Shown here piece after piece: positions 36,715 to 50,703 of a stretch of DNA of 64,000 nt (the first letter of the stretch is position 1; each line of letters opens with the position of its first letter). The notes beneath the pieces were generated by a model. That model made no database searches. It had not been told where the DNA came from and saw only the letters and a program-made list of their open reading frames with translations. A program made the translations under genes and the position numbers. Origin of the DNA: Congeria kusceri (Eukaryota; Mollusca; Bivalvia; Myida; Dreissenidae); assembly GCA_027627225.1 (NCBI GenBank), contig CM051029.1, positions 22,556,856 to 22,620,855 on the forward strand, in the 5' to 3' direction.

Positions 36715-37759
36715 AGATCTTATCAAACCAGCTAGCAAGTTACACTGTGTTGTGAGGGTGCTTTAGAGAATCGTTGGAGGTGAACATTGAAATGCATAGA
36801 AAATGTTACCCACCAGCATGGTCAATCATGTTGTTGTGTAAGTAAATTAGCTGGTTGTAATGTTTAGTCAATGTGTAAGAAATATAGTCAATCAGTCTTA
36901 GTATATAAGACCGTCTTATATAATACATTTTCACTTCAGATCTACTACATTGAATTTGTTTACAGGCGAAGTGTATATTTCTTATTCAATAATGAAATGC
37001 CAAGTATGAAATGATAGCATGAGATCTATATCTAGTCTAACTTAGGTGGAACTGCACAATTTTTTGTAAGACAAAAGATGCAGCAATTGAGTCTGTGGCT
37101 CTGACACTGCAGTCTGTTTCACCAGCATGTACAGAAACACGTAGCATAGAGCCTAAAGTCGAGTCATCTACTTTAAACCTTTCATTTGTACAGTTTAATT
37201 AAATGTGTGCAGCACACAAAACACTACACACAGATCTTGTCTCTGCAACAAAGTTCTTAGTGCTTTGTTGGCAGCCTCCACCCAAGGACCTATTCTCAGA
37301 AGAACAACTATTTAGTACCAGATATTGGACATGAACAGCTTTCTAAATTTGTGTACAGGGCTTGCACTAAAATGAAATGTTTGTGTTGTTGGACAGTGGA
37401 AGACCTGAACATTTCAGACATGAAATGAAGTATCAAATAAAGCTTTGTTTAAAGTCATTTCTGATAATTTTGTGATAATATGCCAATACTTTAATGAAAG
37501 AGGTATACATTTAGGTAAACCTTGTCATTATCTATTTCCAGGTTACATTACTTTTGCAACTTATGTTGTTGTGTTTCCTTGATAAATTTTATAGTGTGTG
37601 ATTTTTATGATTATGTTATGTCATTGGGAAACAAAAGAGAGGAACAAAAAATTATATCAAAAGGCTGTTTATTGTTGTGCTTCTGTTAGCTCTGTAGTAC
37701 TGTAGATTTTGATTTAGTACACATAAAAAGTTTTTAAAAATCTAACGTCGAAGGGGGTT
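36715..37759. other. non-repetitive spacer, copy 3
   Basis: Near-identical to 106-1150. No gene supported. Confidence 0.5.
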
Positions 37760-37813
37760 CCCCTCCCCCCTCCCATACCCACCCCCAACCATGGTTATTT
37801 GCCCCTGTGCCTT

Positions 37814-40800
37814 AGCAGAATCCTGGGGAAAGGCCTGGGTATGTAACATTGAATAGTGATCCTCTACAAAGATTGGTCAAATTATGCCTCTGGGGTCAAA
37901 ACTGGCCACATCCAGAGGGTCACATGGTTTATATTGACTTAAATAGTAAAATGACTTTAAAAATCTTCTCTGAAACCGCAAGGCCCAGAGGTTTCATATT
38001 TGGAATATTACATTGTATAGTGGTCCTCTACAAAGATTGTTCAATTAATGCCCCTGGGGTCAAAACTGTCCACAACCTGGGGCTCACATGGTCAATATAA
38101 ACGTAAATAGCAAAATGACTTTAAAAAACTTCTCCTCTGAAACCACAAGGCCCAGAGGTTCCATATTTGGTTTGAAACATTGTATAGCGGTCCTCTATAA
38201 AGATTGTTCAAATGATGCCCCTGGGGTCCAAACTGGGCACACCCCAGGGATCACATGGTTTATATAGACTTATATAGCATAATGGCTTTAAAAATCTTCT
38301 CTGAAACTGCAAGGCCCAGAGGTTTCATATTTGGTATGTTACATTGTATAGTGGTCCTCTACGAAGACTGTTCAAATGATGCCCCTAGGGTCAAAACTGG
38401 CCACACCCCAGGGCTCACATGGTTGATATGGACTTATATAGCAAGATGACTTTAAAAATCTTCTCCTCTGAAACTGCAAGGCCTAGAGGTTTCATATGTG
38501 GTATGTGACATTTTATAGTGGTCCTCTGCAAAGATTGTTCAAATGATGTTCCAGGGGTCAAAACTGGCCATGCCCTGGGGGTCACATTGTTTATATAGAC
38601 TAAAATATGCAAATTACTTAAAAAATCTCCTGAAACCGCAGTGTTTTCGTATTTGATATGTAACATTGTATAGTGGTCCTCTACAAAGATTGTTCAAATT
38701 ATGCCCCTTGGGTAAAAAGTGGCCATGACCCAGGGCGTCACATGATTTATATAGACGTATATGGCAAGTGGGCCTTAAAAATCTTCCTTGTCGAAACCGT
38801 AAGGCCCAGAGGTTTTAAATTTTGCGTGAAACATTTTGGAGTGGTCCTCTACAAAGATTGTTCAAATGCTGTCCCTGGGGTAAAAATTGGCCACCCCCTG
38901 GGGGTCACATGGCTTATATACATTTAAGTAGCAAAATGACTTGAAAAATCTCCTCTGAAACCGCAAGGCCCTGTGGAATCATATTGGGTATTTAACATTG
39001 AAAAGTGGTCCACTACAAATATTGTTCAAATTATGCCCCTGGGGTACAAGGTGGCCATGCCCTGTGGGTCACATGGTTTACATAGACTAAAAAAACATCT
39101 GAAACTGCAAGGCCCAGATCTTTATACTCAGGTAAGGCGTTTAGTGCCATTTCTCCCTCTTGTTATTAGCCATTATGATGACTTAAACTCAGGTGAGCGA
39201 CCTAGGGCCATCATGGCCCTTTTGTTCACATATATTTTCTGGTTAAAGTTTATATTCAAAAGTTTTCTTAGTTCAAAACTACATAAGTTATTCACTTGAA
39301 ACTTGGAACTAACCTTTGTCATCAACTCCAGTATCAAGGGCAACATTCCCATAACTCTGTTTTGTATTTGACAGAGTTATGCCCCTTTTTCACATAGATA
39401 TTCTGGTTAAAGTTAATATTCAAAAGTTTTGTAACTTCAATACTACAACAGCTATTCACTTGAAACTTGGAATATACCTTTGTCATCAACTCCAGTATCA
39501 GGGTGAACATGTTTGTGTTTTGATAGAGTTATGTCCTTTTTTCACATAGATTTTGTGTTTAAAGTTTTTATTCAAAAGTTTTGTAACTTAAGAACTACAT
39601 AAGTTATTCACTTGAAAATTGGAACTAACCTTTATCATCAACTCTAGTACAAGGGCAACATTACCCATAACACTATTTTGTAGTTTAACAGAGTTATGCC
39701 CCCTTTTCACTTAGATTTTCTTTTAAAGTTTATATTCAAAAGATTGGTAACTTCAAAACTGCATAAGTTATTCACTTGAAACTTGGAACTAACCTTTGTC
39801 ATCACCTCTAGTATCAGGGGCAACATTACCCATAACTATGTTTTGTATTTTGACAGAGTTATGCCCCTTTTTCACATCGATTTTCTGGTTAAAGTATTAT
39901 ATTCAAAAGTTTTGTTACTTCCAAACTACATAAATTATTCACTTGAAATTTGGAACTAACCTTTATCATCAACTCTAGTACCAGGGGCAACATTACCCAT
40001 AGCTCTATTTTGTATTTTGACAAAGTTATGCCCCCTTTTCACTTAGATTTTCTTTGAAAGTTTATATTCAAAAGTTTGGTAACTTCAAAACTACATAAGT
40101 TATTCACTTGAACTTAGAACTAACCTTTGTCATCAACTCTAGTATCAGGGGCAACATTACCCATAACTCTGTTTTGTATTTTGACAGAGTTAGCCCACTT
40201 TTTACATAGACTTTGTGGTTAAAGTTTTTGTTCCAAAAATTTATAAATTATACAAGGCTTCACTTAAAAATATTGTATTTTAACAAATTTATGCCCCTTT
40301 CACTATCCAAAATATGTACCAACTGAAATACTTTGAATAGTCGAGCGCGCTGTCCTCTGACGGCTCTTGTTTTTGTCTGAAACCGCAAGGCCCAGAGGTT
40401 TGTTATTTTGTTTGTAACATTGTATAGGGATCCTCTGCAAAGATTGTTCAAATGATGCCCTGGGGTCAAAACTGGCCATGCCCCGGAGGTCACATTGTTT
40501 GTATAGACCTAAATAGCAAAATGACTTTAAAAATCTTCTCCTCTGAAACCGCAAGGCCCAGTGGTTTCATATTTGGTATGTAACATTGCATACTGGTCTT
40601 CTTCAAAGATTGTTCAAATAATGCCCTGGGGTCACAACTGGGATGCCTTAAACTCAGGTGAGCGACCTAGGGCCATCATGGCCCTCTTGTTAACTGCAGT
40701 ATCAGTGGCAACCGCCTTATAACTCTGTTTTGCATTTTGACTGAGATATGCCCCATTTTTACATAGATTTTCTGGCTAAAGTTTATATTCAAAACTCTTA

Positions 40801-40979
40801 TAACTTCAAAACTACACCAGTTATTAACTACATATGGTTGAAACCTGGAATATTTGATGAAATAATTGCCATAACTCAGTTTTGTATTTCAACAAATTTA
40901 TGCCCTTCCACTTTCCAAAATATGCACCCATTGAAATACTTTGAATAGTCGAGAGCGCTGTCCTCTGACAGCTCTTGTT
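37814..40979 (+). mobile_element. nested alpha-beta-alpha-beta block, copy 3
   Basis: Tails at 39226 (alpha), 40371 (beta), 40691 (alpha) and 40979 (beta). Confidence 0.72.
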
Positions 40980-41660
40980 TATTTTCCTAAGTCATCTTTT
41001 TCAGAATTGTATTCTTTTGAAACAATAGATTGTAATTCTTATCCTTAATCTCAACGAAAATGATTAACTTTTCATCCACTTGATTTAAATGCAAACATGG
41101 TATATTGTGATTTTACACAGAACGCCATATTTTGTTATTGCAAATACTGTATAAACTTCACTTATGCAAATATCTAGGTCAGATTATATTGCCTTATTCT
41201 CAATCAAAACAAAATGCAAATAATCTCAGATGATCTTCATGATTTAAATGTAACTGCTTAATAAAGTATATTTATTTTTTACTGAAAATTGTGTATAAAT
41301 AATACAAATAACTAGCAGTAGCTAAAATTGGTGCAGCACTGAGTCAGTGGGACATTTTGGGCGTGTGTGTTTCAGGACTCTGATTGGTCCAACCCCCTGG
41401 CCCCGGTCCACTACGGTCAGGAGAGACAGCAGGAGACCTGCCCCTTCTTCACCAAAGTGGGAGCATGTCGCTTCGGGGATAGGTAAGGTCTCTCCACTGG
41501 AGCTAATGTGCATACATGTGTTTCATATGAGGTTCTTATGTGTTTTCCTGTTATGTAAGCTCAGTCGTGGGAAGATGTACAGGATGCTATGAATTTTTAC
41601 TCCAGATTATTTTTTTCTCCTTGATTGAAATTAATATTCATCTTGTTTTCATGTTGTAAT

Positions 41661-42222
41661 CAGTAAGCTTGGTCATGGTACCTTCCACTCAGACTACAGA
41701 AATAATATACCTAACAGCTTGGTCATTGTACCCTCCACTCACACTACAGAAATAATATACATAACAGCTTGGTCATTGTACCCTCCACTCACACTACAGA
41801 AATAATATACCTAACAGCTTGGTCATTGTACCCTCCACTCACACTACAGAAATAATATACCTAACAGCTTGGTCATTGTACCCTCCACTCAGACAACAGA
41901 AATAATATACCTAACAGCATGGTCATTGTACCCTCCACTCAGACTACAGAAATAATATACCTAACAGCTTAGTCATTGTACCCTCCACTCAGACTACAGA
42001 AATAATATACCTAACAGCTTGGTCATGGTACCCTCCACTCAGACTACAGAAATAATATACCTAACGGCATGTACATGTGCAAGTCCAACCATCAGTAAGC
42101 TTGGTCATTGTACCTTCCACTCAGACTACATAAATAATATACCTCACAGCTTGGTCATTGTACCTTCCACTCAGACTACAGAAATAGTATACCTAACAGC
42201 ATGTACATGTGCAAGTCCAACC
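41661..42222 (+). repeat. intronic 50-bp minisatellite, copy 3
   Basis: Same array as in copies 1 and 2, with a private GCTTAGTCATTG variant. Confidence 0.9.
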
Positions 42223-43018
42223 AGATGTTGCAGTTACAGTGCTCATTGCAGATGTTCCCGCGTCCACCCGTATCCAGAGGAGAGCAGGACTGTGATGTTC
42301 ACCGGGATGTTCCGGCATTTCCAGTTGGACCAAGGCCTCTGTGAGGAGTATGACACTGGTACGCACACAGTTCAGCTGGTTATTGGTTTATAATCACTGT
42401 CTGAATTACAAAAGAAACTTTAGTTTCAATGAAATCAGGGAAAACAGTTGTAGTTCAGAAACCTAAGAATGATGCATTTTCGTTTAAATGTTGATATTAT
42501 TGGAAAATATTGCAATACAGTGTATACCTAATGCTTCGATCTAGCTGCCACAAAAACTTGGACATTTCACCAATAGGTGAAATCAAGGTTTAGAGGATGT
42601 TGTCATGGATGTGCATAGTGTAATGGTCAGCTACTCAGCGAAGCCTGATAAGCCCTGCCTACATACAGGCTTGACGTATAAGATGTCCGCAACATTTTGT
42701 TTGCTAGTTTGCTATAAATTCGTCTTGGTCAGGCTGAATTAGCATGTAAAAAAGTCAATCCTTGTTGGGTCTTCAATAAACAATCACTCTAAGGGTCCAG
42801 AATAATACATTAGAACATTGCACATCCTCACATGTACTCTCTTATACAAATATTTTGTCACTGTAGTTTCCTTGAACTTCTGTAAAATAATATAAACTTC
42901 TTATGATTTGTATTATGTTGGCAGAATTACTCTGTAGAATTTTATGTATTTCTGCAGTATTACTTTGTATTGTAAATAGGTGTTTCCATCAAGATAACTT
43001 TTTTCCCTGCCATTTCAG

Positions 43019-43181
43019 ACATCGTGCTGGAGTAAGAGGACAGCGAGGTGTACCAGAAGTTCAGGGAGTTCTACGAGGATACGCTGCCGGAGTTCCAGGG
43101 TATTGGGAGTGTGGTGCAGTTCAAGGTCTGCTGTAACTACCAGCCACACCTGCGGGGCAACGTCTATGTGGCCTACTCCAG
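43019..43181 (+). pseudogene. ZRSR2: ZRSR2 copy 3, exon 3 equivalent with TAA
   Basis: Reads ATC GTG CTG GAG TAA GAG after the split Asp codon, where copies 1 and 2 read TAT GAG. The rest of the exon matches copy 1. Confidence 0.85.
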
Positions 43182-43641
43182 GTAACACGCGTGTTTAAAG
43201 ATCTAGTTTAATCCATCTTTATTTGACCACCCCCCTTAGTCTGGGACATTGTACTCCAGTGTATTGGCACCCTGCTGTAGTCACTTTGTGGTGACCCTTA
43301 TCAGCTGAGATCAATATGCTGCTGCAATTGAAACATTGCACTCAACCATTTCTCAGTCAGCTGAGGGAAAAGATTGCAGATAATGATAAGATATTTTATG
43401 GTGGACCAATACACAGGAGTGGAATACCCGATGGACTATATCGGATGGAGAGGTCAGACATTCCTTATACTAAGCCTTTCACTTGTGCTTGTTGTGTTCA
43501 TATGATTACTGGTAGTGTTTGCTTGTTTGTTTTTACAATAATTAGGAGACTAGACAAAAATCTACAGTTGTAAGAGGCACATACCACAAAATCTTAAGTT
43601 GTTAGAAAGTCTTTACTATAACAGATGAATAACCCAATTTC

Positions 43642-44940
43642 AGTAGTCTTGTTTCAGAGTAGAGGATGCACTAAAAGCCCTGGCGCAGTTCAGTAGTCTT
43701 GTTTCAGAGTAGAGAATGCACTAAAAGCCCAGGCGCAGTTCAGTAGTCTTGTTTCAGAGTAGAGGATGTACTACAAGCCCTGTCTCAGTTGAGTAGTATT
43801 ATTTCAGAGTAGAGGATGCACTAAAAGCCCTGTCTCAGTTCAGTAGTCTTGTTTCAGAGTAGAGGATGCACTACAAGCCCTGTCTCAGTTCAGTAGTCTT
43901 GTTTCAGAGTAGAGGAAGCACTAAAGCCCTGTCTCAGTTCAGTAGTCTTGTTTCAGAGTAGAGGATGTACTACAAGCACTGTCTCAGTTCAGTAGTCTTC
44001 TTTCAGAGTGGAGGATGCACTAAAAGCCCTGGCGCAGTTCAGTAGTCTTGTTTCAGAGTAGAGGATGTACTACAAGCCCTGGCGCAGTTCAGTAGTCTTG
44101 TTTCAGAGTAGAGGATACACTAAAAGCCCTGGCGCAGTTCAGTAGTCTTGTTTCAGAGTAGATGATGCACTACAAGCCCTGTCTCAGTTGAGTAGTCTTA
44201 TTTCAGAGTAGAGGATGCACTAAAAGCCCTGTCTCAGTTCAGTAGTCTTGTTTCAGAGTAGAGGATGCACTACAAGCCCTGTCTCAGTTCAGTAGTCTTG
44301 TTTCATAGTAGAGGAAGCACTAAAGCCCTGTCTCAGTTCAGTAGTCTTGTTTCAGAGTAGAGGATGTACTACAAGCCCTGTCTCAGTTCAGTAGTCTTGT
44401 TTCAGAGTGGAGGATGCACTAAAAGCCCTGGCGCAGTTCAGTAGTCTTGTTTCAGAGTAGAGGATGTACTACAAGCCCTATCTCAGTTCAGTAGTCTTGT
44501 ATCAGAGTAGAGGATGCATTAAAAGCCCTGGCGCAGTTCAGTAGTCTTGTTTCAGAGTAGAGGATGTACTACAAGCCCTGGCGCAGTTCAGTAGTCTTGT
44601 TTCAGAGTAGCAGATACACTAAAAGCCCAGGCGCAGTTCAGTAGTCTTGTTTCAGAGTAGAAAATGCACTACAAGCACTGTCTCAGTTCAGTAGTCTTGT
44701 TTCAGGGTAGAGGATGCACTACAAGCCCTGTCTCAGTTCAGTAGTCTTGTTTCAGGGTAGAGGATGCACTACAAGCCCTGTTTTCAGTTCAGTAGTCTTG
44801 TTTCAGAGTAGAGGATACACTAAAAGTCCTGGCGCATTTCAGTAGTCTTGTTTCAGAGTAGAGGATGTACTACAAGCCCTGGCGCAGTTCAGTAGTCTTG
44901 TTTCAGAGTAGAGGATGCACAAAAAGCCCTGGCGCAGTTC
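43642..44940 (+). repeat. 26-unit intron-exon boundary minisatellite, copy 3
   Basis: 26 units in the same order, with several private substitutions (for example GAGAATGCAC in unit 2 and GCAGATACAC in unit 20). Confidence 0.95.
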
Positions 44941-45263
44941 AATGCACGCTGGTATGAAGGCAAGCAGCTCTCTGGACAGCTGGTGGAGATCAAGTCCTGG
45001 AGAAGAGCCATATGTGGTAGGTAGAGTACTAGAGTACGTTTTAGCTTAACTGAGTTAATACTTTTACCCACTATCTACATATTGCAAATAATGCATGATG
45101 AAGTATAATGATCACTAACGATCACTTTTCACCAGATCATCGTATAGCTTTGTCATACTTTATTCATGTTTGAGTTTGTCATATGCGGTCAAGAACTACT
45201 AGGTGATATTACGCAAAATTCTTTCATAATGCTTATTGTTGAAATTAATTGTACTTTTTATAG

Positions 45264-46033
45264 GTTTGTTTGGTAAAGGAAAATGTCCAAAGGGTAAAGA
45301 ATGCAACTTTCTGCATGTCTTCAAGAATCCGAGCTCTGAGTTCAACATGGCAGACAGAGACATGGAGCCATTTACACCACATAACTATCGTCATAGCAAC
45401 CGAGAATACCATAATGCGTGGTCACATGACAGATACGACAGGTCAATTTCAAGAGAGAGAGGCCATAGTTCAAGGTCGTCACGCTACAACCGGTCAAGGT
45501 CAAGAGAGAGCAGCTATACTTCGAGACAAAGGCATTCAGTCAGGAGGTCAAGGTCACGTTCAGAGGAAATGTCAAGGGAAAGGTCACAGAGGGCCAGATC
45601 TAAGGAAAAGTCACAGAGGTCAAGATCTAGATCAAAGGAAAAAACGAGAGAAAGGTCAAAGAAAGGTAGATCTAAAGAAAGGTCAAAACGGTCAAGATCT
45701 AAATCAAGAGACAAGAAATCTAGTCCAAAGGAAAAGAGACCTAAGTCATCTGGCAGGATGATAGAACACATGAAAGAAACAAATGAAAATGGGTCAGTGG
45801 TAAGTAGAACAGCATCCTACCCTGAAGATGACTGTGACTCACACAACCAGACCACATTGGACTGTTCATCAGATAAAAAACAAAGCCACAGTAAACATAA
45901 GAAATCAAAGAAACACAAACACAAAAAGAAAGAAATCACTGTGAACGTTGATAATATAGAACATTATGAACTAAGTGTTTTTTGTTCTGAAGAGTATGTT
46001 TGGATTGAAAAAGCTATTGACAACACAACGTAG
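45264..46033 (+). pseudogene. ZRSR2: ZRSR2 copy 3, last exon equivalent
   Basis: 255 residues to the stop instead of 254, with Leu to Lys inside the RS domain, His to Tyr and an inserted Phe in the tail. The frame is open. Finger 2 is intact. Confidence 0.8.
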
Positions 46034-46925
46034 GTTTTCTTTCCAGTTGTATACAATGCCTACATGTTTGATAAATATAATTATGTTCTTTCCTGAACAA
46101 ACCATATTTGTGTTCAGTAAGTGTACAAAACAATTACAAGTCATTACATGTCCAGTGTGCCAGAGACACACCGTTTAAACGACTACCCATCACATAGAGT
46201 AATCATCAATAACATGCTGATGCTCAGTATAATCATATTATGTTCCACTGTGCTAAAATAAATAAAACCAACGGTTGAGTGCTGGTAGAAATATAGCCGT
46301 GCGATCATCTTTGTTGCTGGTTTATTATTCGCTTCATTCTGAGGACCAATGGAAATATTGTTGGTGCACCAGAGTCATCCAGACACGTCCTTCACATATT
46401 GCACCAGTCTTGAAACTATGTTACGTGTGGAAACTCTACATTCAATTTTGTAGTATAGGTCAGTCTACTTAGAAAACCTCTACATGATATAACTGTTGGG
46501 GTGTTCATTAAGAACAATGTAAATATGTTACATTGTTATTATATGGTACACCTACCTTCCGGTGTCAAGTACATCGTCTTTAAGCTGATGTCCTTATGTT
46601 AAAGCATATCGGTTGAATTTCCCGTGAATATAGACACGTATTAAAACAAGATGTATTTCAAATTGTCCACGAATATATTTTCTAGTAGCACTAATATATT
46701 GATGGAATTGTTACGAAAAAAATATATACAATGCCAATAATTTTCTGTTCGATACACGGTTTTAGCAGGATTCGAACTCACACCGAAAAAATCACTCACT
46801 CATTCGATTTTACTACGAATACTACTTATTTTCCCACCGTGAATCGTTTAATAAATGCTTCTTAAAATATTTTATTTTTGAAAATATACCGTATAAGCCC
46901 CTTTAAATGGTACACGGTTTCTATT

Positions 46926-49900
46926 GTTTATTTACACAATAAGCAGGAAAATACAACGTGCGTACAACTCGAAGCGTTGTTTGGTTACACAGTGAGCAAA
47001 ACGGTATAATTAACAATGTCATGGTACAATGTCACACACGCTGCCATATGATATTTATACAATTTCATGGTACAATGTTTCTGGCTCATGTTATCAAAGG
47101 GTTAAGATTTTATTACAATGCAAATTTACTAAGAGATGAGTATATAATTATACATACATGTAATATGTCTTTTACAAGCATTTCAAGTTGATCAAGATTT
47201 TTTTTGAACGCAATTTAAGTCTGATCCTAAAATATTTGGCTTAAGTTCATCTTGAACCCGTAAATTGGGCTCGTGAACACGTGGCCAGTTATATGTTTAC
47301 GCAGTAATACAGTACAATGTCTCTGTTGTATGTTAACATAGTGAGCAAGACTTTACAACGTAGGGGTACAATGTTTCTGATGTATGTTTATACAGTTAGA
47401 GACAAAACAACGTAAAGGTACAATGTTAATGATGTATGTTTACACAGAGAGAGACAATACAACGTAATGGAACAATGTTTCTGATGTTTGTTTACACAGA
47501 GACAATACAACGTAAAGGTACAATGTTTATGATGTATGCTTATACAGAGAGACAATACAACGTAAAGGTACAATGTTTATGATGTATGCTTACACAGAGA
47601 GACAATACAATGTAAAGGTACAATGTTTATGATGCATGTTTACACAGAGACAGTACAACGTGAAGGTACAATGTTTCTGATGTATGTTTACACAGTTCGA
47701 AACAATACAACATAACGGAACAATGTTTATGATGTATGTTTATACAGTTTCGAGACAATACAACGTAAAGGTACAATGTCTCTGTTGTATGTTTACATAG
47801 TGAGCAAGACTTTACAACGTAACGTAACAATGTTTATGATGTATGTTTATACAGTTGGAGACAATGCAACTTAACGATACAATGTTTCTGATGTATGTTT
47901 GCACAGTGAGGGACAATACAACGTATAAGTACAATGTTTATGATGTATGTGTACACAGTGAGAGACAATACAACGTAAAGGTACCATGTTTCTGATGTAT
48001 GTTTACACAGTGAGAGATAATACAACGTAAAGGTTCCATGTTTCTGATGTATGGTTACACAGAGAGAGACAATACAACGTAAAGGTACAATGTTTTTGAT
48101 GTATGGTTAAACAGTTCGAGACAATACAACGTAAAGGTACTATGTTTATGATGTATGTTTACACAGAGAGAAACAATTCAACGTAAAGGTACAATGTTTA
48201 TGATGTATGTTTACACAAGAGAAAGGTACAATGTTTCTGATGTATGTTTGCACAGTTCGAGACAATACAACATAAAGTTTCACTGTTTCTGATGTATGTT
48301 TACACAGTTAGAGACAATACAACATAACGGAACAATGTTTATGATGTATGTTTATACAGTTTCGAGACTATACAACGTAAAGGTACAATGTCTTTGTTGT
48401 ATGTTTACATAGTGAGCAAGACTTTACAATGTAACGGAACAATGTTTATGATGTATGTTTATACAGTTGGAGACAATGCAACGTAACGGTACAATGTTTC
48501 TGATGTATATTTGCACAGTGAGAGACAAGACAACGTAAAGGTACAATGTTTATGATGTATGTTTACACAGTGAGAGGCAAAACAACGTGAAGGTACAATG
48601 TTTCTGATGTACGTTTACACAGTGAGAGTCAATACGACGTAAAGGTACAATGTTTCTGATGTTTGTTTACACAGAGACAATACAACGTAAAGGTACAATG
48701 TTTATGATGTATGCTTACACAGAGAGACAATACAACGTAAAGGTACAATGTTTATGATGTATGCTTACACAGAGAGACAATACAATGTAAAGGTACAATG
48801 TTTATGATGCATGTTTACACAGAGACAGTACAACGTAAAGGTACAATGTTTCTGATGTATGTTTACACAGTTCGAGACAATACAACATAACGGAACAATG
48901 TTTATGATGTATGTTTATACAGTTTCGAGACGATACAACGTAAAGGTACAATGTCTCTGTTGTATGTTTACATAGTGAGCAAGACTTTACAACGTAACGG
49001 AACAATGTTTCTGATACAATTTGTTTATGTATGTTTACACAGTTCGAGACAATACAATGTAACGGAACAATGTTTCTGATGTTTGTTTACACAGAGACAA
49101 TACAACGTAAAGGTACAATGTTTATGATGTATGTTTACACAGAGACAATACAGCGTAAAGGTACACTGTTTCTGATGTTTGTTTACACAGTTCAAGACAA
49201 TACAACGTAAAGTTACACTGTTTCTGATGTATGTTTACACAGTTCGATACAATACAACATAAGGAACAATGTTTTTGATGTATGTTTATACAGTTTCGAG
49301 ACAATACAACGTAAAGGTACAATGTCTTTGTTGTATGTTTACATAGTGAGCAATACTTAACAATGTAACGTAACAATGTTTATGATGTATGTTTATACAG
49401 TTATAGACAATGCAACGTAACGGTACAATGTTTCTGATGTATATTTGCACAGTGAGAGACAATACAACGTAAAGGTACAATGTTTATGATGTATGTTTAC
49501 ACAGTGAGAGGCAATACAACGTAAAGGTACAATGTATCTGATGTACGTTTACACAGTGAGAGTCAATACAACGTAAAGGTACAATGTTTCTGATGTATGT
49601 TTACACAGAGACAATGCAACGTAAATTTATAATGTTTTTGATGTATGTAAGCACATTTCGAGACAATACAACGTAAAGGTACTATGTTTCTGATGTATGT
49701 TTACACAGTTCGAGACAATACAATGTAACGGAACAATGTTTCTGAGGTTTGTTTACACAGAGACAATACAACGTAAAGGTACAATGTTTATGATGTATGC
49801 TTACACAGAGAGAGACAATACAACGTAAAAGTAAAATGTTTATGATTTATGTTTACCCAGTTTGAGACAATACAATGTAACGGAACAATGTTACTGAGGT

Positions 49901-50505
49901 TTGTTTACACTGAGACAATACAACGTAAAGGTACAATGTTTATAATGTATGTTTACACAGTGAGAGACGATTCAACGTAAAGGTACAATGTTTCTTATGT
50001 ATGTTTGCACAGTGAGAGACAAGACAACGTAAAGGTACAAGGTTTCTGATGTACGTTTATACAGTGAGAGACAATACAACGTAAAGGTACAATGTTTCTG
50101 GTGTATGTTTACACAGAGACAATACAACGTAAAGGTACAATGTTTCTGATGTATGTTTACACAGTGAGAGACAATTCAATGTTAAGGTACAATATTTCTG
50201 ATGTATGTTTGCACAGTGAGGGACAAGACAACGTAAAGGTACAATGGTTCTAATGTATGTTTATACAGTGAGAGACAATACAACGTAAAGGTACAATGTT
50301 TCTGGTGTATGTTTACACAGTGAGAGACAATACAACGTAAAGGTACAATGTTTCTGATCTATGTTTTTACAGTGAGAGACAATACAACGTAACGGTACAA
50401 TGTTTCTGATGTATGTTTACACAGTGAGAGACAATACAACGTAACGGTAGGCTTCAATGTGTCTGTTGTATGTTTATACAGTGAGAGGCAGTACAATAGT
50501 AACGG
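46926..50505. repeat. ~52-bp minisatellite, copy 3, continuing beyond the triplication
   Basis: Matches the copy 1 array up to 49174, then carries on for about 1.3 kb of further, more diverged units that copies 1 and 2 lack. This is probably the original right end of the array. Confidence 0.88.
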
Positions 50506-50703
50506 TAAACGTTTGTGAACGAAAGTGAGTTTATTACTTGGCAATTTATTGTTTTGGCTTTCACTATACTAGTCTCAGCTGACATCGCAATGCGTATAAC
50601 GACAGGAAATTAAATTTCCCGTAAATTGAAAAGTTAAATCTTCGACTGAAAAAAGTCCTTTGACAATACTCTCTTTGTTTAGTCATGGCGTGTTACAGAT
50701 CTA
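50506..50703. other. short non-repetitive interval
   Basis: About 200 bp between the minisatellite and the next element. Nothing recognised. Confidence 0.5.

Larger units (their letters stand above)
41376..46033 (+). pseudogene. ZRSR2: ZRSR2-like 3' exons, copy 3, with a nonsense codon
   Basis: Exon equivalents are 41376-41482, 42252-42358, 43019-43181, 44907-45016 and 45264-46033; all splice signals survive. In the third exon the Tyr77 codon TAT is TAA at 43033-43035, which would end the protein inside the UHM. The last exon differs by Leu296 to Lys, His397 to Tyr and an extra Phe after Val401 (3-base insertion in a T run). The first exon has one silent TTT to TTC change. No N-terminal exons are visible upstream. 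The frame is otherwise open, so the stop is recent, or a base error if the assembly is imperfect. Confidence 0.8.
31459..49174 (+). repeat. tandem triplication, copy 3 (17.7 kb unit)
   Basis: Same order of parts as copy 2. The offset from copy 2 is 18889, then 18888 after a one-base deletion near 42515 and 18891 after a 3-base insertion in the last exon. At 49174 homology to the earlier junctions ends and the minisatellite simply continues to about 50505. This edge is therefore the best candidate for the ancestral right flank. This copy holds the most private substitutions, including a nonsense codon. Confidence 0.88.
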
